DNA of 58,989 bases, from NCBI GenBank assembly GCA_947472795.1, contig CANJBL010000014.1:1-58989 (forward strand), in the 5' to 3' direction. The notes under the pieces were generated by a model, which ran no database searches, was not told the origin of the DNA, and saw nothing but the letters and a program-made list of their open reading frames with translations. This DNA is from Fidelibacterota bacterium. Lineage in GTDB: Bacteria; Pseudomonadota; Alphaproteobacteria; Rhodospirillales; Rhodospirillaceae. Made by a program: the position numbers and the translations under genes. Positions 16,958-25,430 of this stretch are shown here, piece by piece (the stretch's first letter is position 1; every line of letters begins with the position of its first letter).

Positions 16958-18150
16958 GCAGCGCGCCGCCCGCGCGAATCGCCGACAAATTCCAGCCAGC
17001 TATACCGTGTATTTACGTGGTATGCGTCGTCGCGCCCATAGCCGAAGTGGTCCATCAGCGGGCCGCAAATCCGTTCAAAACATTTCCAGTCGGCTTGGGA
17101 CCAATTCAACGAGCGTGGTTGGATCACCGTATGCGTAGAAGATCCTGTCCGCTCGGGTTGGTCGAGCCGGAAAGAGAGCTCCAGATTCTGGCGGTCGACG
17201 GCCCGCAGGCCGAGAAATGGGCTTATCAAAGCTGCAAATGCCTGGGGCCGGCGTGCCAGGAACATCTGGTCCACTTCGATGGCGGCGCCATTCAGACTAT
17301 CGCGCACATCGCGCCACGCCAGCATGGCTGCTGCCCAGGCGCGGCAGTTCTGCTCGAAAGAGGCGTGCGGAAACTTCCGTCGCCGCGATTCCACGAATTC
17401 ATATGCGCGCCGCTTGACGAAGATGAATTGCGCCTCGGGCCAGATCGCCTTCAGTCGCGGCGCAATCTGGATCATGAGGTGGTTGGGAGTCTTGTCGAGC
17501 CATCGCGCGCCGGGGCAAACGGCGCGCATGACATCGGCGAAGAGACGGTTGATGCCGGCATGCAAAAAGTCCCTGGGGACGGCCGCCAGCAATGTGTCGT
17601 TCGCCAAGGCTTGGCGCTTATCGCTGTCACCGTAGAACGCGCGCACCGATTCCATCAGGTGCGCATGCAGGTCGAGCAGATGGCCTTCTGCCTGACCCCA
17701 GAAAAGACCCGTTTTCAGGAAGGCCTGGGCGAGAGCGCTGGTGCCCGACCGTGCGCCACCGAGAATGAAGAGCGGCTGCTGAGCAGGGCTGTTGGCCACG
17801 GGTGCAGCTAGAGAAGGGGTAACGTCCATGTCCTCCACGCGCGGCGTGCACAGAATACGCGCGAGCGGAATGCGCGCGCCGTTGGGGTCGAGCGCATGCA
17901 CGACAACACGAGCCAGCGCGTTGTCATCCAAGCTGCTGATGAAATCGAATGAAAAACCGTGACGTCCGTCACCGACACCGCTGTCACGCAGGTCCTGGCG
18001 ATAGGTGTCGGCAACGGCTGTACCAAGGACGTCATCGCCGAGTTTGATTTCTACAGTGACGCGCCGATGCGGGTTGGTCTCGTCGAAAGCCCATCCATAA
18101 ATGCGGAAAGACTGCGCGTAGTCCAGATATCCACGAATCATAACACTCAC
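16954..18150 (-). CDS. Sulfotransferase-family protein with an N-terminal beta domain
   Basis: A 398-residue cytoplasmic-looking protein with two parts. Residues 1-100 form a domain with IRGYLDYAQSFRIYGWAFDE and GVGDGRHGFSFDF, a module I have seen attached to glycosyltransferases and sulfotransferases. Residues 125-390 hold a sulfotransferase-like P-loop (LFILGGARSGTSALAQAF), the PAPS-binding element, with DKTPNHLMIQIAPRLKAIWP and FIFVKRRAYEFVESR further on. The acceptor is unknown; a surface glycan or protein modification is an inference. It sits inverted between lpxB and gltA, so it looks like an accessory insertion in conserved order. Confidence 0.7.
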   Translation of the reverse strand: MSVMIRGYLDYAQSFRIYGWAFDETNPHRRVTVEIKLGDDVLGTAVADTYRQDLRDSGVGDGRHGFSFDFISSLDDNALARVVVHALDPNGARIPLARILCTPRVEDMDVTPSLAAPVANSPAQQPLFILGGARSGTSALAQAFLKTGLFWGQAEGHLLDLHAHLMESVRAFYGDSDKRQALANDTLLAAVPRDFLHAGINRLFADVMRAVCPGARWLDKTPNHLMIQIAPRLKAIWPEAQFIFVKRRAYEFVESRRRKFPHASFEQNCRAWAAAMLAWRDVRDSLNGAAIEVDQMFLARRPQAFAALISPFLGLRAVDRQNLELSFRLDQPERTGSSTHTVIQPRSLNWSQADWKCFERICGPLMDHFGYGRDDAYHVNTRYSWLEFVGDSRGRRAA

Positions 18151-18238
18151 CGGGGCCGTGGTTGTCTTCCCCCATCGGTCTCAGAGAGACTTTGAATGAG
18201 GAGCAATTCTAAGACAACGCCTTCTTAAGCGGGCCGTT

Positions 18239-18268
18239 GCATATCTTTGAAAAATGCTGTGCATATCT
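18239..18268. repeat. Two GCATATCT boxes 22 bases apart
   Basis: GCATATCT occurs at 18239-18246 and 18261-18268, in direct orientation and about two helical turns apart, in the gap between the sulfotransferase gene and the next minus-strand gene. This could be a regulator site for the sulfotransferase. Nothing else was recognised in the gap. Confidence 0.25.
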
Positions 18269-18345
18269 GAATGGAACGTCAGATAAAGACCATCGTCGCT
18301 TCATAAGGGAGAAGCAGACGCTTCAGGCGTTGATGGCGCGCTGGC

Positions 18346-18642
18346 TTAGCCCCATGTGCGCAGAAGGGTCTTGTTCATATTGTCAGCGCTTTTGACGAGA
18401 CTTGCGGCAATTTCATAGTGCCGCGAAGCAGTGAGAAGGCCGATGGCATCGCTGAGAAGGCCGGTGGGCTGTTCGACATTCTGAGTCAGGCGCGCAGCGC
18501 TACCGCCCGTGAGCAACGGTGAAAACAGCGAGGCCGGTTGGAAGTAATTGCCCGCGGCGTGGTTGACCAGATTCTCGGCGCGCGTCTGGACTGCCCGTCC
18601 TGCGGACACCAGGTTTGTCGATGCGACGTTCAGGATATCCAT
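18346..18642 (-). CDS. Miniature flagellar basal-body rod-like protein
   Basis: A 98-residue protein whose two ends resemble flagellar rod/hook proteins. The N-terminus MDILNVASTNLVSAGRAVQT matches the rod-protein helix, and AENLVNHAAGNYFQP resembles the SNLANANTPGY segment. The C-terminus SDAIGLLTASRHYEIAASLV and KSADNMNKTLLRTWG matches the conserved C-terminal helix (usually R-x-Y-E-A-N and DEMLGTLL). The central domain of real rod proteins is missing and no other flagellar gene is nearby. It may be a reduced rod component, a decayed remnant, or a protein reusing the coiled-coil ends. Function is not assigned. Confidence 0.6.
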   Translation of the reverse strand: MDILNVASTNLVSAGRAVQTRAENLVNHAAGNYFQPASLFSPLLTGGSAARLTQNVEQPTGLLSDAIGLLTASRHYEIAASLVKSADNMNKTLLRTWG

Positions 18643-18711
18643 GGTTCTCGCCCGCGCTTCCCGTTACCACGAACGCAAGCATATGTCGGATGGTTGCAAA
18701 GACAAAGCGCG

Positions 18712-19227
18712 CTAGGCGCAGCTCTCGACATATCTTAACGGCTCTAGTGCGCCGGCGCGGAAGCTAATGATCTTGCCGTCGACGGCTTCGAATAAGAGGC
18801 CGGCGTTGGCGCCGGGCGCGACAATCTCAAGATAACTGCCATTTTCCGCGTATTTGTGCGGAGTCACGCTGACTTTGTCGCCGTAGGTTTTCTTAATATC
18901 TTCAGACGAAGCGCCGACACCGATGCCCTGTGCACTCTTAACATTGCTGGGCGCGCGAACGTCGATACGGGCGATCTTGCCGTTCACCACCATATACGTA
19001 ACGCCGGGGCCCGTTTCTTCCTGGGGACGGCTGTACCAGCAGGCCTCGTCTTCCCGTGCCTGCCGCGCGGTGAATGGCACACCGAGAGCTTTCGCGGCTT
19101 CTGTCGGGCTCATGCCAAATTTCACTGCGCTCAATCCTTCCGGAGTGAGTGCAGGGTCAGTCGGCGCATCGCAGCCTGCGGCGGTCAGCATCACCAAAAG
19201 CACGCCACAAATGTTGGGTAATCTCAT
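18712..19227 (-). CDS. Putative lipoprotein of unknown function
   Basis: A 171-residue protein with a lipoprotein signal peptide: MRLPNICGVLLVMLTAAGC has a hydrophobic core and a lipobox (TAAGC), so Cys19 would be lipidated. The mature part begins with a Pro/Thr-rich linker and then LSAVKFGMSPTEAAKALG, which recalls small repeat folds in bacterial lipoproteins (a GMSxxEAxxxLG helix). Two further Cys (in EACWYS and near the C-terminus) could form a disulfide. The product would be exported to the inner face of the outer membrane or held at the inner membrane. I recognise no specific family. It lies downstream of gltA beyond a terminator. Confidence 0.6.
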   Translation of the reverse strand: MRLPNICGVLLVMLTAAGCDAPTDPALTPEGLSAVKFGMSPTEAAKALGVPFTARQAREDEACWYSRPQEETGPGVTYMVVNGKIARIDVRAPSNVKSAQGIGVGASSEDIKKTYGDKVSVTPHKYAENGSYLEIVAPGANAGLLFEAVDGKIISFRAGALEPLRYVESCA

Positions 19228-19241
19228 GTGATCTCCAACGA

Positions 19242-19273
19242 AAAACGGCGCGAGGTGTTCCCCGCGCCGTTTT
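19242..19273 (-). terminator. Rho-independent terminator of gltA
   Basis: AAAACGGCGCG (19242-19252) pairs with CGCGCCGTTTT (19263-19273) across a ten-base loop. Read on the minus strand, the stem is followed by a run of five T residues, so it terminates gltA transcription. Its near-symmetry would also allow some action on the plus strand. Confidence 0.75.
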
Positions 19274-19296
19274 GTCGTTCCGCAATGTTGCGGGTG

Positions 19297-20592
19297 TTAT
19301 TTCCGGCTGGCCAGCGGCACAAACTTGCGCTTGGTTTCGCCGGTGTACAGCTGGCGCGGACGGCCGATCTTCTGCTGCGGGTCTTCGATCATCTCGCGCC
19401 ACTGGCTGATCCAGCCGGTGGTGCGGGCGAGGGCGAAGAGCGCCGTGAACATCGATACGGGGATGCCCATGGCCTGGAAGATGATGCCCGAGTAGAAGTC
19501 CACGTTCGGGTAGAGCTTCTTCTCGATGAAGTAGTCGTCTTCCAGCGCGATGCGCTCCAGTTCCATGGCGATGTCGAGCAAGGGGTTGTCCTTGATCTTC
19601 AGCTCTTTCAGAACTTCGCTGCAGGTACGGGCCATGATGCGCGCGCGCGGATCATAGTTCTTGTACACGCGATGGCCGAAGCCCATCAGGCGGAAGTTGT
19701 CGTTTTTGTCCTTCGCGCGCTTGACGTATTCGGGGATGCGCTTCGGGTCCTTGATTTCTTTCAGCATGGTCAGCACGGCTTCGTTGGCGCCGCCGTGGGC
19801 AGGGCCCCACAGCGAAGCGATGCCGGCCGCGATGCAGGCGAAGGGGTTGGCGCCCGACGAGCCCGCGAGGCGGACCGTCGATGTGGAAGCGTTCTGCTCG
19901 TGATCGGCGTGCAGGATGAGAATGCGGTCCATGGCTTTCGCCAGGATCGGATTGACCTCGTAGTTTTCGCACGGTGTTGCGAACATCATGTAGAGGAAGT
20001 TTTCGGCATAGCCCAGATCGTTGCGCGGATAGATGAAGGGCTGGCCGAGGGAATACTTGTAAGCCCAGGCGGCGATCGTCGGCATTTTCGCGATCAGGCG
20101 ATAAGACGAGATCTTGCGGTGCTCGGGGTTATTGATGTCCAGGCTGTCGTGATAGAAGGCCGAAAGTGCTCCGACCACACCGCACATCACGGCCATGGGG
20201 TGCGCATCGCGGCGGAAGCCTGAGTAGAAGTTATGAAACTGCTCATGCAGCATCGTGTGCATGGTGATGTCGCGCTCGAACGTTTTTTTGGTCTTGGCGT
20301 TCGGCAGCTCGCCGTTCAGCAGCAGGTAACACACTTCCTCGAAGGTGCACTTCTCGGCCAGGTCTTCGATCGGGTAGCCGCGATGAAGCAGAATGCCTTT
20401 ATCGCCGTCGATATAAGTGATCTTGGATTCGCAGGAGCCGGTCGAGGTGTAACCCGGGTCGTACGTGAACATACCGGTTTCGCCATAGAACTTTCGGATA
20501 TCCACAACGTCTGGTCCGGTCGTTCCGGTCAGCACGGGGAATTTCCAGCTCTTGCCGCTCTGATCGTCTTTCAGGGTGACTGTTTTGGCCAC
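19297..20592 (-). CDS. gltA: Citrate synthase
   Basis: Citrate synthase condenses acetyl-CoA with oxaloacetate, the entry step of the TCA cycle. This is a 431-residue type II (hexameric, NADH-sensitive class) enzyme with [20 protein letters not shown], the catalytic region [35 protein letters not shown] and [14 protein letters not shown] with the active His. The GTG start at 20592 follows AGGAAAGGGA and fits the family N-terminus (VAKTVTLKD); an ATG at 20625 would add 11 residues. A sigma-70-type promoter lies upstream and a terminator downstream, so it is probably a single-gene unit. Confidence 0.96.
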   Translation of the reverse strand: MAKTVTLKDDQSGKSWKFPVLTGTTGPDVVDIRKFYGETGMFTYDPGYTSTGSCESKITYIDGDKGILLHRGYPIEDLAEKCTFEEVCYLLLNGELPNAKTKKTFERDITMHTMLHEQFHNFYSGFRRDAHPMAVMCGVVGALSAFYHDSLDINNPEHRKISSYRLIAKMPTIAAWAYKYSLGQPFIYPRNDLGYAENFLYMMFATPCENYEVNPILAKAMDRILILHADHEQNASTSTVRLAGSSGANPFACIAAGIASLWGPAHGGANEAVLTMLKEIKDPKRIPEYVKRAKDKNDNFRLMGFGHRVYKNYDPRARIMARTCSEVLKELKIKDNPLLDIAMELERIALEDDYFIEKKLYPNVDFYSGIIFQAMGIPVSMFTALFALARTTGWISQWREMIEDPQQKIGRPRQLYTGETKRKFVPLASRK

Positions 20593-20681
20593 GGTGGTCC
20601 CTTTCCTGTTCGCGTCCGTCCCCATCCGAATGGGCGCGTGGGAATCTTTGCCGCGCTATTATGCTGCGCTGCTTATAGTTG

Positions 20682-20711
20682 TTTATAGCGCGGAAAATGC
20701 TTTCAAATCAA
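20682..20711 (-). promoter_or_regulatory. Sigma-70-type promoter for gltA
   Basis: On the minus strand TTGATT (20706-20711) is followed by an 18-base spacer and TATAAA (20682-20687), about 90 bases upstream of the gltA start. The fit to the housekeeping consensus is good. Confidence 0.5.
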
Positions 20712-20736
20712 TGGCACCAGGGGTGGTGGGGGTTTT

Positions 20737-22131
20737 TCAACCCACGGCATCCTTCAGGCGCGCCAAAGTCTCGTCCTTGCCCAATACCGCCATGACCTCG
20801 GTGATAGAGGGCGAATTCATGCTTCCGCAGGCCCCAGCCCGCAAAGGAGGCATGATTTTCCCCAACTTTTGGCCAGTTTGCTCGGCATAGGCTTTGGTCC
20901 AGGCGTCCAGACTGCCCTGGGTCCAGTCGGTGAGGGCTTCCAGGGCGGGGATCATGGCTTGCAGGGTGGCCTTTCCCCCGTCGGCCAGGGTGGTTTTAGC
21001 TTTGTCATCGAGCGGCAGCGGACGGGGGTGGAGGTAAAAAGCCCCACTTTCGGCCAGCTCTTTCAAGGTTTTGGCGCGAGGCTTCAGGCCCGCCAGCCCA
21101 CGTTCCAGACGTTTGAGCCCGCCGGCATCGACTGGGCCGGTGCTCTCTACCAGCGGACGCAACAGGTTCATCAGCCGCGCATCGTCGGCGGTGCGGATGT
21201 AATGGGCGTTGAGGTTGGCGAGTTTATCAAAGTCGAGGCGCGCGGGCGCGCGGCCCACATCGGCAATGTCAAACCATGCGATGGCTTGTTCGTCGGAGAT
21301 AATCTCGTCATCGCCATGGCCCCAACCGAGGCGTAGCAGGTAATTGCGCAAGGTCTCCGGCAGGAAGCCCATGTCGCGATAGGCATCGACACCCAACGCG
21401 CCATGACGCTTGGATAGCTTTGCGCCGTCGGCGCCGTGGATCAGCGGGATGTGCCCGTACTGCGGCGCTTCATGACCCAGGGCCAGGATCAATTGGTATT
21501 GGCGGAAGGCGTTGTTCAGGTGATCGTCGCCGCGGATCACATGCGTGATGCCCATGTCGATGTCATCGACAACCACCGCCAGCATATAGGTCGGCGTGCC
21601 GTCGCTGCGCAGCAGGATCATATCGTCGAGCTGGCTGTTGGCGACGGTAACGGGGCCTTGCACCAGATCATGCAGCATGGTCTCGCCGTCTTGCGGCGCG
21701 CGTAGGCGAATGACGGGCTTCACGCCTGCCGGCGCATCCTTCGCATTGCGGTCGCGCCAGAGGCCGTTGTATTTGATCGGCAAGCCCTTCGCCTTTTGCT
21801 CTTCGCGCATGGCGGTGAGTTCTTCCGGCGAGGCATAGCAATAATAAGCTTTGCCTTCGGACAGCAAACGTTCCGCTGCCGCACGATGTTTATCGGCGCG
21901 CGCGAACTGGAATACGGGCTCTCCGTCCCATCCCAAGCCAAGCCACGAAAGACCGTCGAAGATGGCGGCAATGGCGCCTTCGGTCGAGCGCGCGCGGTCC
22001 GTGTCCTCGATACGCAGCAGGTATTTGCCACCCATGTGCTTGGCATAAAGGTAGTTGTACAGCGCCGTGCGGGCGCCGCCGATATGCAGATAGCCGGTGG
22101 GCGAGGGGGCGAAACGGGTGACAACGGTCAT
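20737..22131 (-). CDS. gltX: Glutamate-tRNA ligase
   Basis: A class I synthetase that charges tRNA(Glu), and possibly tRNA(Gln) for amidation in alphaproteobacteria. The 464-residue product has the HIGH-type motif in [33 protein letters not shown], the KMSKS-type motif as [10 protein letters not shown], and the C-terminal anticodon-binding half. I prefer ATG 22131, which starts right at the family N-terminus; an ATG at 22185 has a GGAG upstream and would add 18 residues. It is transcribed divergently from comEC. Many alphaproteobacteria carry two gltX genes; a second one could lie elsewhere. Confidence 0.94.
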   Translation of the reverse strand: MTVVTRFAPSPTGYLHIGGARTALYNYLYAKHMGGKYLLRIEDTDRARSTEGAIAAIFDGLSWLGLGWDGEPVFQFARADKHRAAAERLLSEGKAYYCYASPEELTAMREEQKAKGLPIKYNGLWRDRNAKDAPAGVKPVIRLRAPQDGETMLHDLVQGPVTVANSQLDDMILLRSDGTPTYMLAVVVDDIDMGITHVIRGDDHLNNAFRQYQLILALGHEAPQYGHIPLIHGADGAKLSKRHGALGVDAYRDMGFLPETLRNYLLRLGWGHGDDEIISDEQAIAWFDIADVGRAPARLDFDKLANLNAHYIRTADDARLMNLLRPLVESTGPVDAGGLKRLERGLAGLKPRAKTLKELAESGAFYLHPRPLPLDDKAKTTLADGGKATLQAMIPALEALTDWTQGSLDAWTKAYAEQTGQKLGKIMPPLRAGACGSMNSPSITEVMAVLGKDETLARLKDAVG

Positions 22132-22203
22132 CGGGAAAAGCTGCTGTTTGTGTGTGTTTTCGGAAAGCGAGGCATGGTTTAGCATAGGGCTCCGCTGCCG
22201 GGG

Positions 22204-24330
22204 ATGGGGAAAGTGGACGCAGCCAGGGAGAAGCTCAAAGCCGTCTTTGCGCCGCAGGCCGACCGCGCTTTCCTCTGGTGCGTGGTGGCCTTCGGCATGG
22301 GCATCGCGCTGTTCTTCAGTTGGCGCAACGATCCGCCGCCGTGGTTCACTCTTGCGTTGAGTGCATCCGCCCTGAGTTTGATTCTGCGTGGACGGCGTTT
22401 TCCCGCGCTGCGCTTTTTATGTCTTTTACTGCTCGCCGCTGGCCTTGGCCACGGCGCGGCGGAACTGCGGACATGGCTAGTGCGCACGCCGGTGCTCGAG
22501 CGCGAGACTCGCGCCGTCACGTTGCACGCATGGGTCACCGATGCCGAGAAACGCCCCGACAGCAATCGCGTGGTGCTCTCGGATTTTTCTATTCCCGGCA
22601 TTGAACCGAAAGCCACGCCCAGACATCTGCGCATCACCATGCCGGCGTCCTACGAGCTTCCACCGGTGGGCGCGCGCATCTCCATGCGAGCCGTGTTGCG
22701 GCCGGTGAGCGGGCCCGTGCTGCCCGATGGCTTTCAGTTTCAGCGCTTTCTCTATTTTGAGAGCATCGGCGGCGGTGGATACACGTTGGGCAAATGGCAA
22801 CGCGAAGATCCGCCACAAGATCTTACGCTGATGGAGCGCTTTCACGTCTGGACAGACGCACTGCGCCGGACCATCGGCGCGCATATCAATGCGGTTGTGC
22901 CTGGCGGCGATGGCGCCGTGGCGGCGGCCCTCATCAACGGCGAGCAGAACGCCATCCCCGATGATCTGCAGGAAGCTTACCGCGTCTCTGGCATCGCGCA
23001 CTTGCTATCCATCTCCGGCGTGCACATGAGTTTGCTGGCTGGCGTGGTGTTCTTTGTCATGCGGCGTCTCCTGGCGTTGGCACCGTCACTCGCTTTACGC
23101 ATAGACACAAAGAAGGTGGCTGCCGTGGTCTCGCTCGCCGTCATCACTTTCTATGTCGTCATCTCGGGCATGAGCGTACCTGCCGTGCGTTCGTTCCTCA
23201 TGATCGGCGTGGTGATGGTGGCTATCCTGCTCGACCGCACGGCGCTTTCGGTACGCACCATCGCCTGGGCTGCCGTTGTGCTTATGGCGCTTTATCCCGA
23301 TGCGGTCTTTGGCGCCAGTTTTCAGATGTCTTTTGTCGCGGTGCTCGCGCTGGTCTCGCTCTATGAGCAGACATGGCTGCGGGTTAGGTGGCGTGCGCCC
23401 GACGGACGCTTCCTCATTTTCCATGCGGCGGCCGTTTACATGGCGGGTCTTGTGGTCACGGATATCGTTGCCGGTGGCGCGACGTCGCTGTTCGCGGCTT
23501 ATCACTTCAACCGTCTGCCGACATACTCCGCCGTCACCAATCTCGCCGCCGTACCGCTCACGGGTTTGTGGATCATGCCGTCAGCGATCCTCGGTCTCAT
23601 CCTGATGCCCTTCGGCGGCGATGCCATTCCATTGCGCGTGATGGGCGAGGGCGTAACATTGCTCGATAATCTCGCGCGCACTGTCGCCGGGTGGCCCGGG
23701 GCGCAAGTTCACGTACCGCCCATGGAAACCTGGGCACTGGTGACAGGCACGCTCGGCATCATCTTTGTGTGCTTGTGGAAGGGACGTTGGCGTTGGGTTG
23801 GGTTCGCCGCACTCGTCCCGGCCATCGTGCAGCCATTGCTCACCGCGCCGCCCGATTTTCTGGTGGACGATACCGCGCGTGTATTCGCCGTCAGCGACTC
23901 ACGCGGGCGCCTCGTCATCAAGCCCGGACGGGCCGGCGCTTTTGTGCGTGAAGCGTGGACGGACCGCTACGGCGCATCCGAAGCGCTGTGGCCAAAGAAC
24001 GGCGAGAGCGCTGCTATCCTCGGGGTCGCTTGTGATGGTGCTGGCTGTATTTTAAAGCGGCGCGGACAAAAACTCCTGATGGCCTTCACGGCTGTGGGCC
24101 TTGCGGAGGACTGCGAAGATGTACAAGCCGCCGTCAGCACCGTGGCGGCGCGCGATCTTTGCCGTCAGGAGAATGTCACCGATATTATTGATCTCAAACG
24201 CGAGGGTGCCGCACTATTTTGGCTGACGGAGAAGGGTATACGCAAACGCTCTGTCGCCGATGCTACAGGCAATCGCGTCTGGATGCGCGGTGTGCTCAAC
24301 GCCGAAGACGCGGAAGAAGAGGCGCCCTAG
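22204..24330 (+). CDS. comEC: ComEC/Rec2-family DNA uptake channel protein
   Basis: ComEC moves single-stranded DNA across the inner membrane in transformable bacteria. The 708-residue product has an N-terminal hydrophobic part and a soluble DUF4131-type domain (residues 70-200, ending [18 protein letters not shown]). The competence channel region follows, with the [15 protein letters not shown] motif and multiple membrane helices at about 275-520. The remaining C-terminal 180 residues ([20 protein letters not shown]) resemble a degenerate metallo-beta-lactamase end without the HxHxDH metal motif. The gene order gltX/comEC/lexA is common in alphaproteobacteria. Its stop overlaps a convergent small gene. 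Confidence 0.88.
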   Translation: MGKVDAAREKLKAVFAPQADRAFLWCVVAFGMGIALFFSWRNDPPPWFTLALSASALSLILRGRRFPALRFLCLLLLAAGLGHGAAELRTWLVRTPVLERETRAVTLHAWVTDAEKRPDSNRVVLSDFSIPGIEPKATPRHLRITMPASYELPPVGARISMRAVLRPVSGPVLPDGFQFQRFLYFESIGGGGYTLGKWQREDPPQDLTLMERFHVWTDALRRTIGAHINAVVPGGDGAVAAALINGEQNAIPDDLQEAYRVSGIAHLLSISGVHMSLLAGVVFFVMRRLLALAPSLALRIDTKKVAAVVSLAVITFYVVISGMSVPAVRSFLMIGVVMVAILLDRTALSVRTIAWAAVVLMALYPDAVFGASFQMSFVAVLALVSLYEQTWLRVRWRAPDGRFLIFHAAAVYMAGLVVTDIVAGGATSLFAAYHFNRLPTYSAVTNLAAVPLTGLWIMPSAILGLILMPFGGDAIPLRVMGEGVTLLDNLARTVAGWPGAQVHVPPMETWALVTGTLGIIFVCLWKGRWRWVGFAALVPAIVQPLLTAPPDFLVDDTARVFAVSDSRGRLVIKPGRAGAFVREAWTDRYGASEALWPKNGESAAILGVACDGAGCILKRRGQKLLMAFTAVGLAEDCEDVQAAVSTVAARDLCRQENVTDIIDLKREGAALFWLTEKGIRKRSVADATGNRVWMRGVLNAEDAEEEAP

Positions 24331-24620
24331 ATCAAATCCTTCGGATCGGGCTCAGGCGGATCTTGTGGCCCCGCGTGCATGTCTTCGGGCGGTTTGAAAT
24401 CGAGCGCGAGCAAAAGGCGTTTCCACAAATCCTGGAACAGGATGCAGAGCAGCAGAAAGACAAAAAGCACCGGCATCACGACAGCGCCGAGGCCGAAGTC
24501 CCAGAAACGCATGCGCTTCGACGGCGCGCGCAAAACGTTACGGGTGAGGATCAGGCCGATCACCAGATAGCCGACCACGAGTGCCCAAATGAGATAAGTC
24601 ATAGTGGAGAAGTCAGGCAT
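24327..24620 (-). CDS. Small two-helix membrane protein, unknown function
   Basis: A 97-residue protein with two clear membrane segments: LIWALVVGYLVIGLILT (residues 10-26) and FGLGAVVMPVLFVFLLLCIL (residues 43-62). A short soluble tail rich in Pro, Asp and Glu follows (PPEDMHAGPQDPPEPDPKDL). The stop codon overlaps the end of comEC by four bases in convergent orientation. I recognise no family. The intergenic stretch upstream (24621-24828) holds only weak inverted repeats and the ribosome site of the next gene. Confidence 0.55.
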   Translation of the reverse strand: MPDFSTMTYLIWALVVGYLVIGLILTRNVLRAPSKRMRFWDFGLGAVVMPVLFVFLLLCILFQDLWKRLLLALDFKPPEDMHAGPQDPPEPDPKDLI

Positions 24621-24828
24621 TCAAGTGTCCGGTGAGCGCGCGTCGCGCCAAATAAAGAGTGCGCCGCGCCAAAACAATAGTGCGCGTCCCGCAATATAGA
24701 AGACGCGGGCGGAAAAGACACCCCTGGGATGAAAGGTGTTTGGGCCTCCGCGTCACGAGAGAGTGACTACCGAGCCGTCCATGGCGCTGCTACCATTGCT
24801 TCATCGCCAACTCAGGGAGGAATAGATC

Positions 24829-25269
24829 ATGCCGAAGCTCAATACCGTTGCTGTCGCCGCCATTGCCGCCGCTCTGTCATCCGCCGTCACCATGGGCGCC
24901 GTGAAGATCGTGGGCGCGGCGGAAGCGCAAGCCCCGAACCCGAACGCGACGCGCCAGCTTATGACCCAGGCGCTCTCCGACCTTCCGGGCCGTGAAGTGC
25001 GCATGCTTGAACTCAACCGTCCGCCGCAGGACGCGGGCGCGCCCCACTCCCATCCCGGCCACCACACATTTGGATATGTGGTCGACGGCGAGTATGAGTT
25101 CGGCGTCAACAATGGGCCGACCAAAATCCTGCACGCCGGCGACACGTTCTATGAGCCGCCGGGCGCCATTCACAGCGCCTCGCGCAACGCCAGCAAGGAC
25201 AAGCCGATGAAGATCGTGGTGTTCCTGGTGGCCGACCAGTCGAAGCCGACGACCGTTCCAGTAAAGTAA
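24829..25269 (+). CDS. Exported cupin-domain protein
   Basis: A 146-residue protein with an N-terminal signal-peptide-like segment (VAVAAIAAALSSAVTMGAV) and one cupin domain. Cupin motif 1 reads PHSHPGHHTFGYVVDGEYEF with the H-x-H pair and Glu, and motif 2 reads GDTFYEPPGAIHSASRN with the final His, so a metal-binding barrel is likely. The ligand is unknown; such single-domain cupins range from small-molecule oxygenases to binding proteins. An AGGGAGGAATAGATC ribosome region precedes the ATG. It appears to be a single-gene unit, followed by strong inverted repeats. Confidence 0.75.
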   Translation: MPKLNTVAVAAIAAALSSAVTMGAVKIVGAAEAQAPNPNATRQLMTQALSDLPGREVRMLELNRPPQDAGAPHSHPGHHTFGYVVDGEYEFGVNNGPTKILHAGDTFYEPPGAIHSASRNASKDKPMKIVVFLVADQSKPTTVPVK

Positions 25270-25296
25270 ACCTACAGATTGTAGGTCTTGAAGAGC

Positions 25297-25330
25297 AGCG
25301 CCGCGGCCTCGGGAAAAGGGCCGCGGCGCT
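25297..25330 (+). terminator. Strong hairpin after the cupin gene
   Basis: AGCGCCGCGGCC (25297-25308) pairs perfectly with GGCCGCGGCGCT (25319-25330), a 12-base-pair GC stem. It is preceded by a smaller ACCTAC/GTAGGT hairpin (from 25270). There is no T tract directly after it, so it may be a Rho-assisted end or a processing structure. A third palindrome, ATCGCGCG/CGCGCGAT (25366-25392), lies just before the next gene. Confidence 0.5.
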
Positions 25331-25430
25331 AACCATTTCAATTTCTAGAAATCGCGATTTTTAACATCGCGCGCGTTTATTTTACGCGCGATAAAGTTGT
25401 ATGCTGACCACCTTAATCGGGAAGGTTAAT

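Noticed and set aside
16789-17811. A 340-codon plus-strand frame across the sulfotransferase
   Set aside because: It lies opposite the sulfotransferase gene and shows no family motif; the minus-strand product has a PAPS-binding P-loop.
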